Of a DNA stretch of 7,540 bases, positions 1 to 5,481 are shown in pieces. The notes below the pieces were generated by a model. It made no database searches, was not told the origin of the DNA, and saw nothing but the letters and a program-made list of their open reading frames with translations. Origin of the DNA: Alphaproteobacteria bacterium (GTDB lineage Bacteria; Pseudomonadota; Alphaproteobacteria; Micavibrionales; CSBR16-224); NCBI GenBank assembly GCA_006226225.1, contig SBHI01000115.1, positions 1-7,540 of the forward strand, given 5' to 3'. Positions within the stretch are counted from its first letter, which is position 1; each line of letters starts with the position of its first letter. The translations under genes were made by a program, and so were the position numbers.

Positions 1-522
1 GATGAAGATAAACGCGCCTGGCATGCGGGAAAATCCTATTGGGACGGTAAAACCGACATCAATTCCCATTCCGTCGGCATTGAAATCCAGAATCCGGGGC
101 ACAGCAATGGTTACCGTGAATTCCCAGCAGAGCAGATGGAAGCCGTCGCCGCTTTGTGCCAAGAAATTATGGCGCGGCACACTATTCCCGCCGCAAATGT
201 TCTGGCACATTCCGATATCGCTCCCGGACGCAAGCGCGACCCCGGCGAGTTATTCGACTGGGAATTTCTGGCACAAAAAAATATCGGCATCTGGCCCGAT
301 GTGACGGAGGAAGATAAAGCCCGCGCAGCTGATGCGCTGCAAGAAAGAGACGGGCTGCTAACGCTTTTCACAAAATTCGGCTACAACCCCGATCTACAGT
401 TGGAAATTCTGCAAGATGCCTTTGCCCAGCACTTTATGCGCGATAGCACAAAAAGCAAAAGCCCCGCAGAACTGCTGACCGCTCTTATCCGCCAAAAACG
501 CGAATCCCGCAAAATTCTTTAG
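1..522 (+). CDS. amiD: N-acetylmuramoyl-L-alanine amidase, AmiD-like (3' part; start lies left of the window)
   Basis: The reading frame is open from base 1, giving 173 visible residues before TAG at 520-522. The family cleaves the bond between N-acetylmuramic acid and L-alanine in peptidoglycan or its anhydro fragments, using one zinc. Numbering from the first visible codon, the core shows RAWHAG (5-10), the conserved VGIEIQNPG with Glu28, and AHSDIAPGRKRDPG with His70, Lys78 and Asp80. His70 and Asp80 have the 10-residue spacing of the second and third zinc ligands of E. coli AmiD as I recall it. The first zinc His would be upstream of the window. The GIWPD stretch and the C-terminal helical part (about 115-173) also resemble AmiD, so this is closer to AmiD than to the shorter AmpD. 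Whether it is a lipoprotein or exported cannot be seen without the N-terminus. An internal ATG at 136 is inside the domain and not a plausible start. It converges on the kinase gene, sharing the bases TTAG. Confidence 0.88.
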   Translation, partial: DEDKRAWHAGKSYWDGKTDINSHSVGIEIQNPGHSNGYREFPAEQMEAVAALCQEIMARHTIPAANVLAHSDIAPGRKRDPGELFDWEFLAQKNIGIWPDVTEEDKARAADALQERDGLLTLFTKFGYNPDLQLEILQDAFAQHFMRDSTKSKSPAELLTALIRQKRESRKIL

Positions 523-1898
523 AGAGGTAGGATAATAGAAACAGCAAGACCTGTTTCTCCGTCCTTGCGCGCGCCCAGCGTGATATAACCGCCATGGCTG
601 TGAATGATATCCTGTGCCACCGACAGTCCCAGCCCAACTCCACCCGTTTCGGGATTGCGTGATTTTTCCAACCGGACAAAGGGACGGAACACCTCACCGT
701 AAGCCTCTTCAGGAATACCGGGGCCATTATCCTCCACCAGTATTTCCGCCAAATCATGTCCGGTATCATTTTGCATCAGATTCAGAGAAACGCTCACTTC
801 GCTGCCGTATTTACAGCCGTTATCGATAATATTGCTCAGGGCGCGCGACAGCGCCAAAGCCTTCACTTCACATTGTATTTCCGGCAAATTTTCGACATTG
901 CAGAGTATCTTTCCACCCTGACGACGGGCATTTTCGACAATACTGGCCAGAAAACGGTTCAGAGAAACAGCTTCGCCTTTTTCATCCTGCTCCCCGCGTG
1001 CAAAAGCCAAATAGCCTTCCAGCATTTTTTCCATCGCGTCCAGATCACTTTTCAATGCTTCCGCCGTTTCGCGATCTTCCAGCATCTCGATTTCGATCTT
1101 CATACGGGTCACCGGGGTACGCAAATCATGCGAAATACCGTTCAGCATTGCCGTGCGCTGCTCCACCTGACGGCGGATACGTTCACGCATTTTCAAGAAA
1201 GACACACCTGCCTGCCGTACTTCCAATGCCCCTTCGGGGCGGAAATCCGGCGCATCCATACCACGTCCGAAGCTTTCCACCGCCACCGCCAACCGCCTGA
1301 TCGGACGCACCTGATTACGCATAAATAAAACCGCAATCGTAAACAGCACGACGGCGCTGCCCAGCATCCATAAAACAAAAATATAGGACGTCGCCGTATA
1401 AAGCCTGTTTTCCGGCATATCGACTGTCAATACACCACGATCCTCAAGGGAAATACGAATCCGGATAATCTTATAAAGGTCAGATGGCATCCCGACCAAA
1501 AAATCATGCGGGATGACAGTGCCGAGTTTTTCGATCATCATCGGCGAGATATCAAACCATTTCCCGATTTTTCCGTGCTGTCCGGTCAGTTTTTCTGCGG
1601 GATCATAGGAGACCATAAAACCCGTCCCCTCAATACCGTCGTTTAAGATCCGGCCGATCTCTGCGGGATCCACCGTACCGTCCAGCGCTTCAAACTGCCG
1701 CAAAACAATGGAAATATCCCCCGCAACCGCCATGGACAGTCTTGTGCCGACGGCGCTCCAGTGCCGCTCCATAAAAATAAAGAACACAATTGCCTGCAGC
1801 AGCATCGCCGGAATGATGATAATCATCATTGTCCGCCAAAGCAGTGTCCGCGGCAAATATCTCTTCAGTAATCTGCCGTAAGGAAGGTGAATTCGCAT
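519..1898 (-). CDS. EnvZ-type membrane sensor histidine kinase, no partner regulator in view
   Basis: 459 residues. A basic N-terminus leads into membrane helix 1 (about 22-43), a periplasmic-like segment (about 44-169), membrane helix 2 (about 170-192) and a HAMP linker (about 193-245). The phosphoacceptor H-box is GISHDLRTP with His257. The ATPase domain has an N-box NIIDNGCKYG (356-365, Asn360), G1 DNGPGIP (390-396), an F-box FRPF (404-407) and G2 GVGLGL (420-425). All catalytic residues are present, so it should be an active kinase. The linker through H-box closely follows E. coli EnvZ, as does the LPRTLLWRT start. EnvZ-family kinases normally phosphorylate an adjacent OmpR-type regulator. 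Here the upstream neighbour is guaB, 15 bases away, and the downstream neighbour is a convergent amidase. I see no good Shine-Dalgarno sequence in the 15-base gap, so translation may depend on coupling to guaB. The chosen ATG keeps the basic leader before helix 1; Met24/25 would remove it. The stimulus is unknown. Confidence 0.9.
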   Translation of the reverse strand: MRIHLPYGRLLKRYLPRTLLWRTMMIIIIPAMLLQAIVFFIFMERHWSAVGTRLSMAVAGDISIVLRQFEALDGTVDPAEIGRILNDGIEGTGFMVSYDPAEKLTGQHGKIGKWFDISPMMIEKLGTVIPHDFLVGMPSDLYKIIRIRISLEDRGVLTVDMPENRLYTATSYIFVLWMLGSAVVLFTIAVLFMRNQVRPIRRLAVAVESFGRGMDAPDFRPEGALEVRQAGVSFLKMRERIRRQVEQRTAMLNGISHDLRTPVTRMKIEIEMLEDRETAEALKSDLDAMEKMLEGYLAFARGEQDEKGEAVSLNRFLASIVENARRQGGKILCNVENLPEIQCEVKALALSRALSNIIDNGCKYGSEVSVSLNLMQNDTGHDLAEILVEDNGPGIPEEAYGEVFRPFVRLEKSRNPETGGVGLGLSVAQDIIHSHGGYITLGARKDGETGLAVSIILPL

Positions 1899-1913
1899 AA
1901 AATATGACCGTAC

Positions 1914-3389
1914 TTATTTCTGACGGTAATTCGGTGCCTCGCGCGTAATCTGCACATCATGGACATGGCTTTCCAGTACACCCGCATGGGTAATCTGCAC
2001 GAATTCCGCATCACGTTTCAGCGTTTCGATATCCGGCGCGCCCAGATAACCCATCGCCGAACGTAATCCGCCCAGCAACTGATAGATCACCTTTTCAACC
2101 GCACCATTATAGGGAACGCGTCCTTCGACACCTTCAGGAACCAGTTTTCCCAGTCCCATATCGCCCGATTGCGCATAGCGGTCGGCAGAACCTTTCGCCA
2201 TTGCACCAAGTGATCCCATACCGCGATAGCTTTTAAAAGCACGCCCCTGATAATAGATAATCTCGCCCGGAGCTTCATCCGTTCCGGCCAAAAGCGATCC
2301 GACCATCACGGCATTTGCTCCTGCACCGATTGCCTTGGCAATATCGCCGGAATATTTGATGCCACCATCCGCAATCACCGGAATATCATAGGTTTTACAA
2401 GCGTGTACGGCAGCTTTAATCGCAGCAAGCTGCGGCACGCCGACACCTGCGACAATCCGCGTCGTACAGATTGAACCCGGGCCAATACCGATTTTCACAG
2501 CATCCGCGCCCGCTTCGATCAATGCACCCGCACCTTCGGCTGTCGCAACATTACCGGCCATTACCTGAACATCTTTCGAGCGCATCTGGCGGATTTGTTT
2601 TACCGTCTCGATCACCGCTTTGGAGTGACCATGCGCGGTATCAACAACAACCAGATCAAGCCCTGCATCCGCCATCGCCATGGCGCGGTCAATTCCGTCT
2701 TTACCGACACCAACGGCGGCAGCCACAAGCAAACGGCCGTCATCATCTTTGCTGGCATTCGGGTTCAAAATCGCCCGTTCAATATCTTTCACGGTAATGA
2801 GACCCGCACAACGCCCCTGTTCATCAACAACAATCAGCTTTTCCAGACGGTGCTCATGCAGCAGACGCTTGGCTTCCTCACGATCCGTACCTTTCGGAAC
2901 CGTAATCAGATTTTCATGCGTCATCAGATCCTTAACGGGGCGTTCGAACTCCTCGACAAAACGCACATCGCGGTTGGTCAGGATACCGACAACCTTTTTC
3001 GACGGCTGTTCCACAACAGGAATACCGGAAATACCATAGGTTTTCATCAAATCCAGCGCTTCAGCCAAACTGGATTCGGGTGAAATCGTAATCGGGTCGG
3101 TTACAATTCCCGACACATAACGTTTCACGCGGCGGACTTCCTCCACCTGTTTACCCAAAGGCATGCTTTTGTGAATCACACCGATACCGCCCGCCTGCGC
3201 CAGCGCAATCGCCATCGGTGCTTCTGTCACCGTATCCATCGCCGCTGAAATCAACGGCGCGTTCAGCGTAATCTTCTTAGTCAGCTGTGTTTTCAGCGAG
3301 ACCTCAGTCGGAGTTACCTCGGATTTCCGCGGCACCAGCAATACGTCGTCAAAGGTCAAAGCCGCCGGCGGGTTAAATTCATGAATCAT
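1914..3389 (-). CDS. guaB: Inosine-5'-monophosphate dehydrogenase
   Basis: 491 residues, close to the usual bacterial length of about 488. It oxidises IMP to XMP with NAD+, the committed step of guanine nucleotide synthesis, in the cytosol. The TIM barrel begins with LTFDDVLLVP (11-20). Two CBS domains interrupt it at about 95-210 (SGIPVV 121-126 and KLIVVDE 184-190 mark the repeats). The barrel then resumes with VVDTAHGH (248-255) and the catalytic loop GPGSICTTR, with Cys308 as nucleophile. IMP-site motifs are DGGIKYSGD (341-349), GSLLAGTDEAPG (364-375) and YRGMGSLGAM (388-397). The mobile flap carries the Arg404-Tyr405 pair needed for hydrolysis. Nothing is missing. A CGGGAG sequence (minus strand, 3406-3401) lies 11 bases before the ATG. 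It follows rlmE by 47 bases with no obvious terminator between, and precedes the kinase by 15, so it is probably the middle gene of an operon. Confidence 0.98.
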   Translation of the reverse strand: MIHEFNPPAALTFDDVLLVPRKSEVTPTEVSLKTQLTKKITLNAPLISAAMDTVTEAPMAIALAQAGGIGVIHKSMPLGKQVEEVRRVKRYVSGIVTDPITISPESSLAEALDLMKTYGISGIPVVEQPSKKVVGILTNRDVRFVEEFERPVKDLMTHENLITVPKGTDREEAKRLLHEHRLEKLIVVDEQGRCAGLITVKDIERAILNPNASKDDDGRLLVAAAVGVGKDGIDRAMAMADAGLDLVVVDTAHGHSKAVIETVKQIRQMRSKDVQVMAGNVATAEGAGALIEAGADAVKIGIGPGSICTTRIVAGVGVPQLAAIKAAVHACKTYDIPVIADGGIKYSGDIAKAIGAGANAVMVGSLLAGTDEAPGEIIYYQGRAFKSYRGMGSLGAMAKGSADRYAQSGDMGLGKLVPEGVEGRVPYNGAVEKVIYQLLGGLRSAMGYLGAPDIETLKRDAEFVQITHAGVLESHVHDVQITREAPNYRQK

Positions 3390-3436
3390 TTTTTCTTACA
3401 CTCCCGATCAAAAGGTCAAAATTTGTCCTGTTTATC

Positions 3437-4150
3437 TTATCCGCGGAAACCTTCCCCGACAATATACATTTCAGAAGAATCTTTGCGGCTGGCATCCGGT
3501 TTTACATGGCGCACTTTTTTAAAATCCCTTTTCATGGCATCCAGCAGGGTTTTCTGCGCACCGCCTTGCAGCAGCTTCGCAAGGAAAATACCGTCCGGCG
3601 CCAGCACTTCCCGCGCGAATTCATAGGCCATTTCCGCCAGCGCCATGATGCGCAAATGATCTGTCTGGCGGTGTCCTGTTGTCGGCGGTGCCATATCGCT
3701 CATAACCACATCAGCCTGACCGCCCAACACCTGTTTCAAAACCTCCGGCGCATCCTCATCGGTGAAATCTTTGCAAAGAATGGTTGTTTCGGGGATATCG
3801 TCCATTTCAAGATAATCAATACCAACAACCACGCCGCCCGTTGCCGACGGCTTCACCTTATCTGCCGCCACCTGCATCCAGCCACCTGGTGCAGCCCCCA
3901 GATCAACAATCCGCCGCCCGGGCTTGAACAGTCCCAGCATTTCGTCCAGCTGTATGATCTTAAATGCGGCACGGCTGCGGTACCCGTGCCGCTTTGCTTC
4001 CGCGACATAAGGGTCGTTTAACTGCCGCGCCAACCAGCGCGTAGAAGAATTTTTCCGCCCGCGCGCCGTACGCACCCGCTTTTTTTTCTGTAAACCGCGC
4101 GGCGGCTTGCCTTTTCCCGGTCCTGTTCCTGATGAAGACGGCGGTGACAT
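3437..4150 (-). CDS. rlmE: 23S rRNA (uridine2552-2'-O)-methyltransferase, RlmE/FtsJ
   Basis: 237 residues. Using S-adenosylmethionine, this enzyme 2'-O-methylates U2552 in the A loop of 23S rRNA, a late step in 50S assembly. The SAM-binding motif is VDLGAAPGGW (82-91). The K-D-K-E catalytic set is visible: Lys64 in AAFK, Asp152 in SDMAPPTTG, Lys192 in FLAKLLQGG and Glu227 in SSEMY. The protein is about 28 residues longer than E. coli RlmE. The excess is an N-terminal tail (1-33) rich in Ser, Gly, Pro, Lys and Arg, which probably contacts rRNA (inference). The start is supported by TAGGAA (minus strand, 4165-4160) 9 bases before the ATG. It is the first gene of the apparent rlmE-guaB-kinase transcript and is divergent from the unknown gene at 4302. 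Confidence 0.96.
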   Translation of the reverse strand: MSPPSSSGTGPGKGKPPRGLQKKKRVRTARGRKNSSTRWLARQLNDPYVAEAKRHGYRSRAAFKIIQLDEMLGLFKPGRRIVDLGAAPGGWMQVAADKVKPSATGGVVVGIDYLEMDDIPETTILCKDFTDEDAPEVLKQVLGGQADVVMSDMAPPTTGHRQTDHLRIMALAEMAYEFAREVLAPDGIFLAKLLQGGAQKTLLDAMKRDFKKVRHVKPDASRKDSSEMYIVGEGFRG

Positions 4151-4242
4151 TTTTTATAATTCCTAGGGATAAAAATATTTTTACATGTTAACTTTTCGAT
4201 AATCTTCTCTTGCTACGATAAAGTCTGCGTCACCAAGGTGCA

Positions 4243-4271
4243 ATTAAAAACAGGAAAAACAAAGCGGACAA
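4243..4271 (-). promoter_or_regulatory. Candidate sigma-70-type promoter for rlmE-guaB-kinase
   Basis: Read on the minus strand, TTGTCC (4271-4266) serves as -35 and TTTAAT (4248-4243) as -10, separated by 17 bases. These match the consensus at four and five of six positions. Transcription would start near 4236, within the CACC-aa-GGTG repeat, leaving a leader of roughly 85 bases before the rlmE ATG. This is pattern matching only. Confidence 0.4.
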
Positions 4272-4286
4272 GCTTATTGGTGTTGA

Positions 4287-4292
4287 GAGAGG
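4287..4292 (+). promoter_or_regulatory. Shine-Dalgarno sequence that fixes the start of the unknown gene
   Basis: GAGAGG lies 9 bases before the ATG at 4302. This is good evidence that the plus-strand frame, rather than the long minus-strand frame opposite it, is the real gene. Confidence 0.7.
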
Positions 4293-4301
4293 CGCGATAA
4301 A

Positions 4302-4853
4302 ATGGATTACAAAATTCAAGATCTGGCAAGTAAAATGGGCTTCGGTGAATTGTCTGACGAGGGCACATATGTTTCCTCCTACAGCAGCGCGGAAAACCCG
4401 ATGATTAACGGTGTTGCCGAAATTCGCATGGAAGAAGACGGTCGCTTGTTCTCTGCCTCCCTGTACCACCGCCGCGGCGATTACGAAGCCGATGACGGCC
4501 AGATTTACAAAGATTACGAAGAAAATGTCGAGATTCGCGCCATGCGCATCGGCGGTAGCGATGTATTTCGCATCATCCATATGGAACTGGACGGACAAAC
4601 CCATCACGTCGGCAATCAAGCTATGATCGAGCTGGGTCTGTGCATCTTCCACAGCCGTATCGTTGATATTCAAGAAGGCGCTGCTGCGCATCATATCGAA
4701 AACGCGATGGCTGTCAGCGCAGAGGCAAACTCCCCTGTTCTGGGACATTTTCGTGAAAATATGGATTTCTCGCCGCAAAGATCCACGGGCGTGGTCATTG
4801 CTTTTCCCGGACGCCGCATGGAAGGCCAAAAGCAAAAGGGCTTAACTGTCTAG
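4302..4853 (+). CDS. Conserved-looking hypothetical protein, function unknown
   Basis: 183 residues; I do not recognise the family. It has no signal peptide and no membrane helix, so it is probably cytosolic. The central part (about 35-125) alternates charged and hydrophobic residues in a pattern suggesting beta strands (for example GVAEIRMEEDGRLFSASLYHR, in two pieces at 37-46 and 47-57). It is followed by a His/Ala-rich helix-like segment (126-140) and a basic tail (171-179). There is a single Cys (114), no nucleotide-binding loop, and no evident metal-binding cluster beyond scattered His (56, 93, 101, 102, 117, 130, 131). The start is supported by GAGAGG at 4287-4292, and base composition and codon use look like the neighbours. 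It stands alone on the plus strand between two minus-strand operons. Its last 12 bases overlap the end of pgsA tail to tail. Confidence 0.75.
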   Translation: MDYKIQDLASKMGFGELSDEGTYVSSYSSAENPMINGVAEIRMEEDGRLFSASLYHRRGDYEADDGQIYKDYEENVEIRAMRIGGSDVFRIIHMELDGQTHHVGNQAMIELGLCIFHSRIVDIQEGAAAHHIENAMAVSAEANSPVLGHFRENMDFSPQRSTGVVIAFPGRRMEGQKQKGLTV

Positions 4854-5408
4854 CTCTTTTACGGTCTTATAACCGGTCTTCATATAATCCCATCCGGTAA
4901 TAACGGTTACAACGGCCGCCAGCACCAGCCCGTAACGACCGATTTCTTCAGCATAAGGTACCAGTTTAGGGCCATAAGGCCCTGCAATCAGGAAACCCAG
5001 AAACAGCATTTGTATCGTGGTTTTCCACTTCGCCAGTTTCGTGACATGTACGGTGATTTTGTAGGGGCCAAGAAATTCACGCAGTCCCGAAACCATGATC
5101 TCCCTTGCAACAATCACGAGAGCCGCCAAGACCCAGTAGCCTTGCAAATGACCAAAACCGATTACCAGCATCAGCGAGATAATGACAATCAACTTATCGG
5201 CAATCGGGTCAAGAAAACGCCCGAAATCAGAGGTCTGCTTCATTGTGCGGGCAAAATACCCATCCAGATAGTCGCTAGCACCGGCCAGCGCGAAAATTAC
5301 AACTGCCGTCCAGATCGCCGCCTCACTCCCGATATAAAACAGCACCACCAGCAGCGGCACAACCACCACTCGGAAGATTGTCAAAATATTCGGTAAGTTT
5401 GTCAGCAC
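4842..5408 (-). CDS. pgsA: CDP-diacylglycerol--glycerol-3-phosphate 3-phosphatidyltransferase
   Basis: 188 residues, the normal size. It transfers phosphatidyl from CDP-diacylglycerol to glycerol 3-phosphate at the inner membrane, making phosphatidylglycerol phosphate, the precursor of phosphatidylglycerol and cardiolipin. The full CDP-alcohol phosphotransferase signature is present with correct spacing: Asp46, Asp49-Gly50, Ala53-Arg54, Gly63, Asp67 and Asp71. The N-terminal NLPNILTIFR is typical of PgsA. Several membrane helices are evident (about 8-26, 30-46, 73-86, 90-107, 131-143, 158-171). The start is GTG; no ATG fits as well, and AAGG (minus strand, 5422-5419) lies 10 bases upstream. 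It follows uvrC by 73 bases on the same strand, the common alphaproteobacterial order. Confidence 0.95.
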   Translation of the reverse strand: MLTNLPNILTIFRVVVVPLLVVLFYIGSEAAIWTAVVIFALAGASDYLDGYFARTMKQTSDFGRFLDPIADKLIVIISLMLVIGFGHLQGYWVLAALVIVAREIMVSGLREFLGPYKITVHVTKLAKWKTTIQMLFLGFLIAGPYGPKLVPYAEEIGRYGLVLAAVVTVITGWDYMKTGYKTVKELDS

Positions 5409-5481
5409 GTTACAGCCGCCTTTTCTTATTTATCGTTGTTCTTATCAAGAATCACTTTAATTACTCCGCAAGACTATAGGC
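5409..5481. other. uvrC-pgsA spacer with a small inverted repeat
   Basis: These 73 bases are AT-rich and hold TTCTT-atc-AAGAA (5439-5451), a 5-bp repeat around a 3-base centre. There is no T-run forming a clear terminator and no convincing -35/-10 pair on the minus strand. Read-through from uvrC into pgsA is therefore plausible. Confidence 0.35.

Larger units (their letters stand above)
4151..4301. promoter_or_regulatory. AT-rich divergent intergenic region with short palindromes
   Basis: This 151-base stretch lies between the starts of rlmE (minus) and the unknown gene (plus), so it should hold both promoters. It contains a cluster of small perfect palindromes: CCTAGG (4162-4167), AAAAATATTTTT (4171-4182), ACATGT (4183-4188) and GTTAAC (4187-4192). 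A CACC-aa-GGTG repeat lies at 4231-4240. For the plus gene, the only candidate -10 I can offer is an extended form, TGCTACGAT (4211-4219), with no good -35, so that promoter call is weak. No protein-coding or RNA gene is seen here. Confidence 0.5.

Noticed and set aside
756..1328. 190-codon plus-strand frame opposite the kinase gene
   Set aside because: It is a shadow of the kinase, which has all expected catalytic motifs. The product is a His/Arg/Gln-rich string typical of antisense frames.
2595..3083. 162-codon plus-strand frame opposite guaB
   Set aside because: It is antisense to the CBS and barrel region of an intact guaB and has no recognisable domain.
3351..3420. 10-base direct repeat AAAGGTCAAA at 3351-3360 and 3411-3420
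   Set aside because: The first copy encodes the conserved TFDD of GuaB, and two copies 60 bases apart with no third are easily chance.
4230..4835. 201-codon minus-strand frame opposite the unknown gene
   Set aside because: It has no ribosome binding site, and its product is an irregular mix without domain features. The plus-strand frame has GAGAGG 9 bases before its ATG.
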